A DNA stretch of 64,000 bases, taken from positions 293,743-357,742 of the forward strand of contig CBDIBE010000006.1 in the NCBI GenBank assembly GCA_965276815.1, in the 5' to 3' direction. Positions 35,313 through 43,956 of this stretch are shown in pieces. This DNA comes from JAVVHH01 sp965276815. GTDB lineage: Bacteria > Pseudomonadota > Alphaproteobacteria > Acetobacterales > Acetobacteraceae. The notes under the pieces are model-generated. The model searched no databases and had not been told where the DNA came from. It worked only from the letters and a program-made list of their open reading frames with translations. Every line of letters begins with the position of its first letter. Position 1 is the first letter of the stretch. The translations under genes and the position numbers were made by a program.

Positions 35313-35801
35313 TCAGCACCGCCCAACCCCCAGCAGCGGCTGTGGATCGATCGCCTGTCCGTCCCGCAGCACTGCGAAGAACACATGCGTTCCATAAGTC
35401 ACCCCTGTCCGCGCCACGTGGCCGAGCGGCTCGCCTGCCACCACGTCCCGCTTACCTTCGGCGATCGCCGGCACCAGGTTGCCGAGATGGGCGTAGAGCG
35501 TCACCAAGCCGCCGGGATGGCCGATGTGCACGGTAACACCGCCGAGCCCCTGCCGCTTGATGATCAGCACCCTCCCATCCGCCGCCGCACGCACCAAGGC
35601 GCCCGCCGGCGTCGGCAGATCCACCCCATTATGGAACCCGGCCGGCGCATGCGGACCCACTGCGTGCCGCCACCCGAACGGCGACGAAATGCAAGCCGGG
35701 CTGACCGGCGGCCGCAGCGTCTGCGCCGCCGCCGACCCGGCCAGCAACAGGCTTGCCGCCGCCCAGCACGCTCCATAGGCTGCCGCCGTGGGCAAGTACA
35801 T
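35313..35801 (-). CDS. Exported M23/LytM-domain protein, degenerate zinc site
   Basis: About 162 residues from the start at 35801 (MYLPTAAAYGACWAAASLLLAGSAAAQ, signal peptide). The LytM fold is clear: SSPFGWRHAVG, FHNGVDLPTPAGALVRAAADG (HxxxD), VTLYAHLGNLVPA, and the last motif GTHVFFAVLRDGQAIDP. In active M23 peptidases that last motif is HxHF; here the second histidine, a zinc ligand, is Phe. It is therefore likely an inactive LytM domain of the kind that activates amidases (inference). Its start overlaps that of the divergent ABC permease. Confidence 0.85.
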   Translation of the reverse strand: MYLPTAAAYGACWAAASLLLAGSAAAQTLRPPVSPACISSPFGWRHAVGPHAPAGFHNGVDLPTPAGALVRAAADGRVLIIKRQGLGGVTVHIGHPGGLVTLYAHLGNLVPAIAEGKRDVVAGEPLGHVARTGVTYGTHVFFAVLRDGQAIDPQPLLGVGRC

Positions 35802-36705
35802 CCTTCGCCGGGCCATCCTCGCGGTCCTCGTCTGCGTGACGGTCCTCGTCATCAGCTTCTCGCTCACGCGCCTCTCCGGCGACCCGGCCTACGCCGTCGC
35901 CGGGCCGCAGGCCAGCTCCGAAGATATCGCCATCATCCGTAAGAACTACGGCCTGGATCGGCCACTCCCGCAGCAATTCTTCAGCTGGGTCGCCGCCGCC
36001 GCCAGCGGCGATCTCGGCCGCTCCTACCTCTACCGCGAGCCGGTCGCCGACCTGATCCGCGCCCGCCTGCCGGTCACGCTGACCCTCGGCCTGATCGGCA
36101 TCGTCTTTGCGATCGCCATCGCGCTGCCGCTCGGCATCCTCGCCGCCATGAACGAAGGCACCATCCTCGACCGCCTGGTCATGCTCGTCGCCCTGATCGG
36201 GCAAGCCATGCCAAGCTTCTGGCTGGCGCTGCTGCTGATCATCGAGTTCGGCCTGCGCCTGCAATGGCTGCCGATCGCCGGGCTCGACGAGCCCACCGGC
36301 TACATCCTGCCCAGCCTGGTCCTCGCCTTCTCCGCCATTCCCGCGCTCATGCGCCTCACCCGCTCGGGCATGGTCGACGCCTTGCGCTCCGACTACATCC
36401 GCACCGCCCGCGCCGGCGGCCTCTCGCGGGCCAGCGTCGTGCTGAAGCATGCGTTGCGCAACGCGGCCATGCCAGTCGTCGCCATCGCGGCGGTGCAGCT
36501 CGGCTTCATGCTCGGCGGCTCGATCGTGATCGAGAGCGTCTTCAACCTGCCTGGCGTCGGCTATCTCGCCTGGGAGAGCATCAGCAAGAACGATTTCCCG
36601 GTTGTCCAAGCCGTCGTCCTCTTGCTCGCCCTGATCTACATCAGCCTCACTCTGTCCGCCGACCTGCTCAACGCCATCCTCGACCCGCGGCTACGCAACG
36701 CCTGA
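35788..36705 (+). CDS. Dipeptide/oligopeptide ABC transporter permease (DppB-like)
   Basis: 305 residues from a GTG start, six predicted helices. N-terminal signature YILRRAILAVLVCVTVLVISFSLTRLSGDPA and the EAA loop DYIRTARAGGLSRASVVLKHALRNAAMPV. First gene of a four-gene importer operon; the stop overlaps the next start (TGATG). Its 5' end overlaps the divergent M23 gene, so promoters must lie inside coding sequence on both sides. Confidence 0.94.
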   Translation: MGKYILRRAILAVLVCVTVLVISFSLTRLSGDPAYAVAGPQASSEDIAIIRKNYGLDRPLPQQFFSWVAAAASGDLGRSYLYREPVADLIRARLPVTLTLGLIGIVFAIAIALPLGILAAMNEGTILDRLVMLVALIGQAMPSFWLALLLIIEFGLRLQWLPIAGLDEPTGYILPSLVLAFSAIPALMRLTRSGMVDALRSDYIRTARAGGLSRASVVLKHALRNAAMPVVAIAAVQLGFMLGGSIVIESVFNLPGVGYLAWESISKNDFPVVQAVVLLLALIYISLTLSADLLNAILDPRLRNA

Positions 36706-37532
36706 TGCGCCTGCGTCACCTCCCGACCCTCTTGGGCGCGCTCATCGTCGGCGGCACCGCGCTCGTCGCCCTGTTCGGCCCGATGCTTGTCCACGCCGAC
36801 CCCTTCCTGCAGGACCTCGCCCATCGCCTGACCCCGCCGATCTGGCTCGGCGGCGAGCCGGCCCACCCGTTCGGCACCGATCAGCTCGGCCGCGACTACC
36901 TCGCCCGCCTCGTCTACGGCGCCCGCATCTCGCTCCTGATCGGCATTTCCGCGGCACTCGCGAGCGGCCTGATCGGCACCACGCTCGGCGTCCTCGGCGG
37001 CTTCTTCGGTGGCCGCGTCGACGACGTCGTCATGTTCATCATCACCTGCCGCCTCAGCGTCCCGCTGATCCTGGTGGCGCTCGCCGTCGTCTCGGCCATC
37101 GGCAGCTCGCTTACCGTCGTCGTGCTCACCCTCGGCCTGCTGCTCTGGGAGCGCTTCGCCGTCGTCGCCCGCACCACCACCTTGCAGCTCCGCGGCCTGG
37201 ACTACGTCGCCGCCGCCCAAGCCGCCGGCGCCTCCCGCGCGCATCTCCTGCTGCGAGAAATCCTGCCCAACATCGCCCACCACCTGATCGTCGTCGCCAC
37301 GCTCGAGGTCGCGCTGGCGATCCTGCTCGAGGCCGTCCTGTCCTTCCTCGGTCTCGGCGTCCCGCCGCCGCTGCCGAGCTGGGGCCTGATGATCGCCGAG
37401 GCCAAGGATTACATGTTCTTCGAGCCCTGGGTGATCATGATCCCCGGCATCGCCCTGTTCACCCTCGTCCTCGGCATCAACCTGCTCGGCGACGGGCTGA
37501 GGGACCTGCTGGGCGCCAGCTGGGATGCCTGA
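36705..37532 (+). CDS. Dipeptide/oligopeptide ABC transporter permease (DppC-like)
   Basis: 275 residues. Conserved HPFGTDQLGRDYLARLVYGARISLLIG, the EAA loop DYVAAAQAAGASRAHLLLREILPNI, and the C-terminal motif LSFLGLGVPPPLPSWGLMI. Pairs with the DppB-like protein to form the membrane channel. Overlaps the next gene by 8 bp. Confidence 0.95.
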   Translation: MRLRHLPTLLGALIVGGTALVALFGPMLVHADPFLQDLAHRLTPPIWLGGEPAHPFGTDQLGRDYLARLVYGARISLLIGISAALASGLIGTTLGVLGGFFGGRVDDVVMFIITCRLSVPLILVALAVVSAIGSSLTVVVLTLGLLLWERFAVVARTTTLQLRGLDYVAAAQAAGASRAHLLLREILPNIAHHLIVVATLEVALAILLEAVLSFLGLGVPPPLPSWGLMIAEAKDYMFFEPWVIMIPGIALFTLVLGINLLGDGLRDLLGASWDA

Positions 37533-38478
37533 ACCCGTCTTGGACGTCGCCGGCCTGCGGGTCCGCTTTGGCCCGCTCGAGGCGGTGCGCGGCGTCGACC
37601 TGCAAGTCCAGCGCGGCGAGACCCATTGCGTCGTCGGCGAAAGCGGCTGCGGCAAGTCCGTCACCGCGCTCTCGGTCATGAACCTGCTGCCGCGCGGCGT
37701 CCGCCGCCAAGCCGACCACATACGCTTCGGCGGCACCAATCTGTGCGCCCTCTCGGACCGCGCCATGGGCAAGATGCGCGGCAACCACATCGGCATGATC
37801 TTCCAGGAGCCGATGACCAGCCTCAACCCAGCCTACACGATCGGCTCACAACTCACCGAGGTGTATCGCCGGCACCGCGGCGGCAGCCGCGCCGCCGCCG
37901 CCGACCGCGCCGCCGAACTGCTCGGCCGGGTCGGCATTTCCGCACCCGGCCGCCGCCTCGGCCAGTTCCCACACCAGCTCTCCGGCGGCCTGCGGCAGCG
38001 CGTGATGATCGCCATGGCGCTGATCTGCGGCCCCGAACTGCTGATCGCCGACGAGCCCACCACCGCGCTCGACGTCACCGTGCAGGCCGAAATCCTCCGC
38101 CTGCTCGCCACCCTGCAGCGCGAGATGGGCCTGGCCCTGCTGCTGATCACCCACGATCTCGGCGTCGTCGCCCGCATCGCCCATCGCGTCAGCGTCATGT
38201 ACGCGGGCCAGGTCGTCGAGACCGCTGGGGCCGCCGACCTGTTCGCCGGCCCGGCGCACCCCTACACGCGCGGCCTCCTCGCCAGCGTTCCCGTCCCTGG
38301 CAAGACACGCCGCGACGAGCCCTTGGGCAGCATCCCCGGCACCGTCCCGCGTATCCCGCCGGGCTTCCAGGGCTGCAGCTTCCGCGACCGCTGCGCCGAA
38401 GCCATGCCGGAATGCGCGATCGAAGCCCCGCTCCGGCACCGCGCGCCGGACCATGCGTATCTCTGCCAGCTCGCATGA
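37525..38478 (+). CDS. Oligopeptide ABC transporter ATP-binding protein (DppD/OppD-like)
   Basis: 317 residues. Walker A GESGCGKSVTALSV, Q-loop MIFQEPMTSLNPAY, signature LSGGLRQRVMIAMAL, Walker B LLIADEPTTALDV, H-loop LITHDLGVV. The C-terminal cysteines (CSFRDRCAEAMPEC) are the Fe-S/oligo-HPY motif of peptide importers. The stop overlaps the next start by 4 bp (ATGA). Confidence 0.96.
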   Translation: MPEPVLDVAGLRVRFGPLEAVRGVDLQVQRGETHCVVGESGCGKSVTALSVMNLLPRGVRRQADHIRFGGTNLCALSDRAMGKMRGNHIGMIFQEPMTSLNPAYTIGSQLTEVYRRHRGGSRAAAADRAAELLGRVGISAPGRRLGQFPHQLSGGLRQRVMIAMALICGPELLIADEPTTALDVTVQAEILRLLATLQREMGLALLLITHDLGVVARIAHRVSVMYAGQVVETAGAADLFAGPAHPYTRGLLASVPVPGKTRRDEPLGSIPGTVPRIPPGFQGCSFRDRCAEAMPECAIEAPLRHRAPDHAYLCQLA

Positions 38479-39410
38479 CGCTTGCCATCGAGGCGCGTGA
38501 CCTCGCCCGTCATTTCGGCCCAGTCCGCGCCGTCGACGGCGTCAGCCTCGCCGTCCCGGAAGGCGGCGTGATGGGCATCGTGGGCGAGAGCGGCTGCGGC
38601 AAGAGCACCCTTGCCCGCATGATCTTGGGATTGCTCCCGCCCAGCCACGGCAACGTATTGGTGGAAGGCCAGCGCCTCGCCGACCTCGACCGCCGCACCC
38701 GCGCCCGGCTGATCCAGCCAGTCTTTCAGGACCCCTACTCCTCGCTGAACCCGCGGCACAGGATCGGCGACATCGTCGGCCTGCCGCTCCGCGCCCAAGG
38801 CGAGCGTAACGTCGGTCCCAAAGTCCTCGACATGCTGTCCCGCGTCGGCCTGCCACCCGCCATGGCCGACCGCCTGCCCCGTCAGCTCAGCGGCGGCCAG
38901 CGCCAGCGCGTCGCCATCGCCCGCGCCCTTGTGCTGCGCCCCCGTATCGTGGTGTGCGACGAGCCCACCAGCGCGCTCGACGTCTCCGTCCAGGCACAAA
39001 TCCTCAACCTGCTCGCCGATCTCCGTCGCGAGCTCGGCCTGACCCTCGTCTTCATCAGCCACAACCTGGCCGTCGTTGAACACATCGCGACCGAGGTCGC
39101 CGTCATGTATCTCGGCCGCATCGTCGAGCTGGCCGAAGTCGACGCGCTCTTCACCCGCCCCGAGCACCCCTACACCAAGGCCCTGCTCGCCAGCGTGCTG
39201 ACCCCCGAGCCCGGCCTCGGCATCCCGGATTCCGGCCTGCGCGAAGGCTACCCGGACCCGGCCAACATCCCGCCGGGGTGCCGTTTCCACCCCCGCTGCC
39301 CCGTCGCCTTCGACGCCTGCCGCACGACCCGCCCCGAAGCCATCACGGCAGACAGCCGGCTCGTCGAGTGCCTGCTCGCCATCCCAACTTTGGCCGCGCC
39401 AAAACGTTGA
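38475..39410 (+). CDS. Oligopeptide ABC transporter ATP-binding protein (DppF/OppF-like)
   Basis: 311 residues. Walker A GESGCGKSTLARMIL, VFQDPYSSLNPRH, signature LSGGQRQRVAIARAL, Walker B IVVCDEPTSALDV, FISHNLAVVEHIA, and the C-terminal CRFHPRCPVAFDAC oligo-HPY motif. Completes the BCDF set; the likely binding protein is encoded at 41519-43030 on the other strand. Confidence 0.96.
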   Translation: MTLAIEARDLARHFGPVRAVDGVSLAVPEGGVMGIVGESGCGKSTLARMILGLLPPSHGNVLVEGQRLADLDRRTRARLIQPVFQDPYSSLNPRHRIGDIVGLPLRAQGERNVGPKVLDMLSRVGLPPAMADRLPRQLSGGQRQRVAIARALVLRPRIVVCDEPTSALDVSVQAQILNLLADLRRELGLTLVFISHNLAVVEHIATEVAVMYLGRIVELAEVDALFTRPEHPYTKALLASVLTPEPGLGIPDSGLREGYPDPANIPPGCRFHPRCPVAFDACRTTRPEAITADSRLVECLLAIPTLAAPKR

Positions 39411-39430
39411 CCCGGCAAAGGAGGAACCCA

Positions 39431-39631
39431 ATGAGCTTCGAACTCCGCCTGTCAGGCGCCCCGCCCGCCCAATTCGACACCGAAGACGAGGCCATCGCCG
39501 CAGCCCGCCAGGCCCTCCAGACGGACCCCAACGCCGAACCCGAGGTGATCGACCTCACCACCGGCAAACCCTGCGCCCCCGCCGCCGACAAATCCTGGCG
39601 CGAGGATCTCAAGAACCGCGTCGGCTTCTAG
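39431..39631 (+). CDS. Small hypothetical protein
   Basis: 66 residues, MSFELRLSGAPPAQFDTEDEAIAAARQALQTDPNAEPEVIDLTTGKPCAPAADKSWREDLKNRVGF. An AGGAGG ribosome site precedes the ATG. Looks like a short alpha/beta domain that follows the transporter operon. Its TAG stop lies within the first bases of the palindromic element starting at 39628, so the original C-terminus may have been altered by that insertion. Confidence 0.7.
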   Translation: MSFELRLSGAPPAQFDTEDEAIAAARQALQTDPNAEPEVIDLTTGKPCAPAADKSWREDLKNRVGF

Positions 39632-39733
39632 ACCGCGATCGTCCTGACCGGAATCGGTCAGGACGTGAATCGCTGTCTCAAATAAAGCTAGACCTTTATC
39701 GGCCCGACCACAGTCAGGCCGATAAAGGTCTAG
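39628..39733 (+). repeat. Double-hairpin mobile repeat, copy A (MITE-like)
   Basis: Core 39632-39729 flanked by CTAG direct repeats (39628-39631 and 39730-39733). Contains hairpin 1, GTCCTGACC/GGTCAGGAC (39641-39664), and hairpin 2, a 17-bp stem starting CTAGACCTTTATCGGCC (39688-39704) pairing with 39717-39733. Copy B at 44801-44903 is inverted and nearly identical. It may also act as a transcription terminator after the small gene. Confidence 0.88.
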
Positions 39734-39784
39734 GTCCAGACGGGCGTGCTGCGCGTATGCGGGCGCGCACGAAGGCGTGGACCC

Positions 39785-41353
39785 TCAGTTGATGCACTTC
39801 AGCAGCACCACGCTCGCGCCCCGCACGGTGTAGATATCCGCCGGGTCCATCGTCTCGGATTCCGCCGAAGTCGCCGCCTTGATGCCCAGCGACCGCGCAA
39901 AGCGCTGCGCCGCCACTCCGCTGACCGCGAAATTGGTGTTCTGCGCCGAGTCACCGGCCGTCAGCACACTGATCCCAATGACCCGGCCGCTCGAATCCAC
40001 CACCGGTCCGCCGGAATTGCCGTGGTTAATCGGCGTCTGCAGCTGGAACAGCGACGGCCCGTTCGAGACCTCCGTCGAGCTCACCGCGCCGGTCGTGATC
40101 CGCAGCGCCGTCCCATAGCGTGTTGACAACGGATAGCCCAGCGCTGTCGCCGTCTCACCCGCACGGGCCGGCAGCTCTGCCGGCCGGAACGGCAGCGGCG
40201 CGCTACGGATCCCGTCCTCCTTCAGCAGCGCCAGGTCGTCGGCCGAATTCTGCCCGACGACAGTCAGAATCCGATCGCCCTCCATCCCCTGCGAGATCGC
40301 CATCTGGCCGCACCCATAGACCACATGGTTGTTGGTCATGATGTGCCCGTCGTCATCGATGTAGAACCCGCTGCCCAGGCTGAGCAGCTTGCCCGCGGGA
40401 CCACCGGAGAAATGAACCGTGTTGTCCTTGCAGACGTCCTGCGTCAGTTCCTGCGTGTTGTCGTTGTCGAATTCGGCCTTGAAATCATATGCACACTCGC
40501 CCGGATCCAAGGACCACGTGCGCAAGTAGCCCGAGTGGATCACGCTGGTGGCCGACAGCCGATTATCGCCGTACTCGGTCGCCGAGTGCGGGGAGAAGTA
40601 CAGCTTGACGATCGGCACCCGGTAATCGTTCTGGATTTTCACCTCCGCCGCCGCCGCGGGCGGCCGGCCAGTATGGTTGGGACCATTGTTGTTGCTGGTG
40701 TTGTACGGCGGGGCGGAACCCCCGCTCGAAGGGCGGTAGACGGCGAACCGGGCGAAATGCGCGACGAACGCGCCCGGATTCTCTGTCTCGTTGTCCGCGA
40801 TCACGCCGGCCTGCCCGCCACCCGCAGGCGCAGTCGAGTTGATCGACAGCACTTTGCTGCCGGCAATCCAGACCTCGGCCGTGTTCGCCGTGGTCCGCAC
40901 TTCCAGCTCGTTGTAGTTATTGAAGGCGCCGACGAATTTGCCGTTCGAGTCTGCCAAATGGTTCCACTTGTTGTTGACCAACTGCGCGATCCAGACCGAA
41001 CCGTCCTTGGCGTCGACCTTGGCCGTGAAAAAATTGTCATCGCTCACATGCCAGAACATAATCCCAGCATTGCCCGCGCCGCCGGTCATCCGCATGCGCA
41101 CGCAAATGTCCGTCGTCGTGCCGACCGGTTGGTTGTATGTCGGATAGTTGACCGTGCGCGGCGGCGGCGCGACGGTCATCTCGGTATTCGGCCCGACATT
41201 GACCCCGTATCGCGCAGTGTTGCCGAACGTCCAGGCCGACTGGTTGGCCCCGGAGAAATCGTCCACGAAAATCGGGTTCGTCGGAGCGCCGCAGGCGAAC
41301 GCTTGCGTTGCAGCCAGCAGCATTGTCAGCAGCGAGATCACGCTAAGCTTCAT
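39785..41353 (-). CDS. Exported trypsin-like serine protease with N-terminal beta-sandwich domain
   Basis: 522 residues with signal peptide (MKLSVISLLTMLLAATQAFA). The N-terminal 200 residues (IFVDDFSGANQSAWTFGN... AGIMFWHVSDDNFFTAKVD... GGGQAGVIADNE) look like a concanavalin-type laminin-G/GH16-like sandwich. After a low-complexity linker and a middle domain comes the chymotrypsin fold: His in MTNNHVVYGCG, Asp in SADDLALLK, Ser in INHGNSGGPVV. All three catalytic residues are present. Likely secreted; target unknown. Confidence 0.88.
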   Translation of the reverse strand: MKLSVISLLTMLLAATQAFACGAPTNPIFVDDFSGANQSAWTFGNTARYGVNVGPNTEMTVAPPPRTVNYPTYNQPVGTTTDICVRMRMTGGAGNAGIMFWHVSDDNFFTAKVDAKDGSVWIAQLVNNKWNHLADSNGKFVGAFNNYNELEVRTTANTAEVWIAGSKVLSINSTAPAGGGQAGVIADNETENPGAFVAHFARFAVYRPSSGGSAPPYNTSNNNGPNHTGRPPAAAAEVKIQNDYRVPIVKLYFSPHSATEYGDNRLSATSVIHSGYLRTWSLDPGECAYDFKAEFDNDNTQELTQDVCKDNTVHFSGGPAGKLLSLGSGFYIDDDGHIMTNNHVVYGCGQMAISQGMEGDRILTVVGQNSADDLALLKEDGIRSAPLPFRPAELPARAGETATALGYPLSTRYGTALRITTGAVSSTEVSNGPSLFQLQTPINHGNSGGPVVDSSGRVIGISVLTAGDSAQNTNFAVSGVAAQRFARSLGIKAATSAESETMDPADIYTVRGASVVLLKCIN

Positions 41354-41518
41354 CGCAAGGCCCCCAAATCCACGTCCGACAACTTAGTCCGGCTGCGGCC
41401 GTACCTTCAAGCGCCGGAACGACTTGAAGCGCTTGTTACCGAGCTGACGATGTTTTCCCGCGACTCGGATGACAACCTACGTCAATACGCCGCCAGCGCA
41501 CCTGGGCGATTCAGCGGG

Positions 41519-43030
41519 CTATTTCCAGCTCGCCAGGTAGAAGCGCGGCAACTCGTCCCGGAACGTTTTGAAATTAAGTTGCTTGCTCATCGCATAGGTT
41601 GTCACGAATGTGAACAATGGCATGAAATCCGCGTTCTCGGTGATACGCCGGATTGCCGAACTATAAGCCGCCCGCCGCTTGTCCGGATCGGTCGTCGAGC
41701 CGCCCTCGTCGACCAGCTTCTCCACTTCGGGATCCCTGGTGTAGTCGTGGCCGCCCCCAGCGAAGAAATACGGCAGGAAGGCCGATACGTCGTTGACCGA
41801 GTAGCTGCCCCATGAGCCGCCTTCCAGCGGGTTTTTGCCCTCGTCGCTGCGCTGCACCACGGCGCCGACCTGCAACTGGCTCACCTTCGCCCTGATGCCG
41901 ACCGCGCCGAGGTAATTTTGCAGCGCCTGCACCCATTGCGGCAGCAGGTAGCTGACGAGTTCGGTGTCGAACCCGTCGGGATAGCCGGCCTCGGTCAGCA
42001 ACTGCTTGGCCTTCGCCGGGTCGTAGTCATACTTGATCGCGATGGCGGAATCGCAGCCGAACTGCGTCGGGTAGCAGGGCGCATCGAGCACGCGCGAGCC
42101 CGGCGGCATGAACTGCTTGGCCATGGTCTGCCGATCCACCGCATGCATGATCGCCTGGCGCACCTTGACGTTGGTGAGCGGATTGGCCGCCCCGGTCCGC
42201 CCGGCGGCGTCCAGGTTCATATAGCCGACGCGCATGCTTTCATTGGTCATCACCTGCAAGTTCGGCATCGCGCCGATCTTGTCCAACTGGTCGGCGCTGA
42301 AATTCCAAATCCAGTCCGCCTGCCCGCCCAGCAGTTGCGTCAGCTCGCCCGTGGCGTCGGCGACTTCCTTGATGACCAGCCGCTTGATCGCCGGCTTGCC
42401 CTTCGGGCCGTCGAAATAGGCGTCGTTGCGCTCCATGTCGATCTCGGTCGCGCCATCGACACGCGTGACCTTATACGGCCCGGTGCCCACCGGGTGCTGC
42501 GAGAAGTCCGCGCCGACCCGCTCGCGATACGCCTTGGGATAGATCGGCAGCACCATGGAGAGGTATTCCAGCGCCGCCGGAAACACCCGCTTCAGCTTGA
42601 TGCGGACATGCAGGTCATCGATTTTCTCGGCATGGTCGATGAAGGTATAGTTGCTCGGAACCGCGAGCTGCTTGTCGGTCGTCGCCAGGTTCACCGTGTA
42701 GACCACGTCGTCAGCGGTGAAGTTGCTGCCGTCATGGAACGTCACGTTGGGCCGCAGATCGAATTCCAGCGTGGTATCGTCCACATAGCGCCAGGCAGTG
42801 GCGAGTTGCGGCTTGATCTGGAACGTTTCCGGGTCCCGGTAGACCAGCGTGTCCCACACGTGATGCGAGACGATCAGCCCGGTGCGCAGCGAATTATAGT
42901 AAAAATCGACGTTCGGGACGGCGTCGCGCCACGCGACACGCAGCGTGTCCTGCGATTTCTGCGCATGCGCCGCGCCCGCCCCGAGGGCCATACTCAGCAG
43001 CAACCCGGCCACCCACCTGCGCACCCGCAT
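41519..43030 (-). CDS. Peptide ABC transporter substrate-binding protein (family 5)
   Basis: 503 residues with signal peptide (MRVRRWVAGLLLSMALGAGAAHAQ). SBP family 5 features: YRDPETFQIKPQLATAWRYVDDTTLEFDLRPNVTFHDGSNFTADDVVYT, HPVGTGPYKVTR, NVKVRQAIMHAVDR and AKQLLTEAGYP. Probably supplies the permease/ATPase operon at 35788-39410, from which it is separated by the protease gene and opposite orientation. Confidence 0.95.
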   Translation of the reverse strand: MRVRRWVAGLLLSMALGAGAAHAQKSQDTLRVAWRDAVPNVDFYYNSLRTGLIVSHHVWDTLVYRDPETFQIKPQLATAWRYVDDTTLEFDLRPNVTFHDGSNFTADDVVYTVNLATTDKQLAVPSNYTFIDHAEKIDDLHVRIKLKRVFPAALEYLSMVLPIYPKAYRERVGADFSQHPVGTGPYKVTRVDGATEIDMERNDAYFDGPKGKPAIKRLVIKEVADATGELTQLLGGQADWIWNFSADQLDKIGAMPNLQVMTNESMRVGYMNLDAAGRTGAANPLTNVKVRQAIMHAVDRQTMAKQFMPPGSRVLDAPCYPTQFGCDSAIAIKYDYDPAKAKQLLTEAGYPDGFDTELVSYLLPQWVQALQNYLGAVGIRAKVSQLQVGAVVQRSDEGKNPLEGGSWGSYSVNDVSAFLPYFFAGGGHDYTRDPEVEKLVDEGGSTTDPDKRRAAYSSAIRRITENADFMPLFTFVTTYAMSKQLNFKTFRDELPRFYLASWK

Positions 43031-43108
43031 CGCCCAACCCCCGAAACCGCCAAAACCCTACCGGCGACCCCCGACCGGCGCAATCCGAATGCGGCATTTG
43101 CTCGCGAA

Positions 43109-43144
43109 AGCCCTCTCCCTTCGGGACAGGGTTGGGTGAGGGTT
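43109..43144. repeat. REP-like hairpin repeat, copy 1
   Basis: CCCTCTCCCTTCGGGACAGG followed by GTTGGGTGAGGG. The same motif recurs at 49409-49444 and in variant form at 63686-63713. It lies between the binding-protein start and the SDR stop, both on the minus strand. Confidence 0.75.
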
Positions 43145-43170
43145 CTTTCGCCGGAACCAGCCCCTTCCGC

Positions 43171-43953
43171 CTACCCCATCGTCGAGTTGAACAGGCCGCC
43201 ATCCAGCAGCAGATTCTGACCCACGACAAACCCGGAAGACGCCGCACACAGGAACACGCAAGCATCGCCGAACTCCGCCGGGTCTCCCGGGCGGCCCGCC
43301 GGCCAACGCTTCTCCATCTCCTTCAGCTCCTCCTCGACGGTCCGCCCGCTCGCCTTGGCCGCCGACGCCGTGTTCGACCGCAGCCGGTCCGTCAGAAACG
43401 GCCCCGGCAGCAAATTATTGATGGTGACGTTGTGCCGCGCCACTTGCCGCGCCAAGCCGCCGACGAACCCGGTCAGCCCCGCTCGCGCGCCATTGCTCAT
43501 CCCCAGCGTCGGGATCGGCGACTTCACCGAACCCGAGGTGATGTTGACGATCCGCCCGAACCGCCGCGCGATCATCCCATCCACCACCGCCTTGATCAGG
43601 AAGATCGGCGTCAGCATGTTGGCGTCCAGCGCCCGGACCCATTCCTCGCGCCCCCATTCGCGGAAATCGCCCGGCGGCGGTCCGCCCGCATTGTTGACCA
43701 GGATGTCCGGGTCCGGACACGCCGCCAGCGCATCCGCCCGGCCGCCCTCGGTCGTGATGTCGCCCGCCACGATCGTCACCTCGGCCCCGGTCTCGCGCCT
43801 GATCTCGCCCGCCGTCCGCTCCAGCGTCTCCAACGTCCGCGCCGTGATCGTCACCGCCACGCCCTCGCGCGCCAGCGCCATCGCGCAAGCGCGTCCCAAC
43901 CCCTTGCTCGCCGCGCACACCAGTGCGCGCTTGCCGCTCAGCCCCGTGTCCAT
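43171..43953 (-). CDS. SDR-family protein with atypical active site
   Basis: 260 residues. Rossmann glycine motif ASKGLGRACAMALA, DILVNNAGGPPPG and the C-terminal VVGQNLLLDGG mark a short-chain dehydrogenase. The catalytic Ser is in TSGS, but the usual Tyr-x3-Lys is replaced by GMSNGARAGLTGF, so the Tyr and Lys are absent. Such SNGAR-type SDRs form their own subgroup and may use another mechanism or be inactive. The thioesterase gene lies immediately upstream on the same strand (3-bp gap). Confidence 0.88.
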   Translation of the reverse strand: MDTGLSGKRALVCAASKGLGRACAMALAREGVAVTITARTLETLERTAGEIRRETGAEVTIVAGDITTEGGRADALAACPDPDILVNNAGGPPPGDFREWGREEWVRALDANMLTPIFLIKAVVDGMIARRFGRIVNITSGSVKSPIPTLGMSNGARAGLTGFVGGLARQVARHNVTINNLLPGPFLTDRLRSNTASAAKASGRTVEEELKEMEKRWPAGRPGDPAEFGDACVFLCAASSGFVVGQNLLLDGGLFNSTMG

Positions 43954-43956
43954 CCC

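Noticed and set aside
33648..35942. 764-residue plus-strand frame
   Set aside because: Antisense to the debranching enzyme and M23 genes, Arg/Pro/His-rich shadow.
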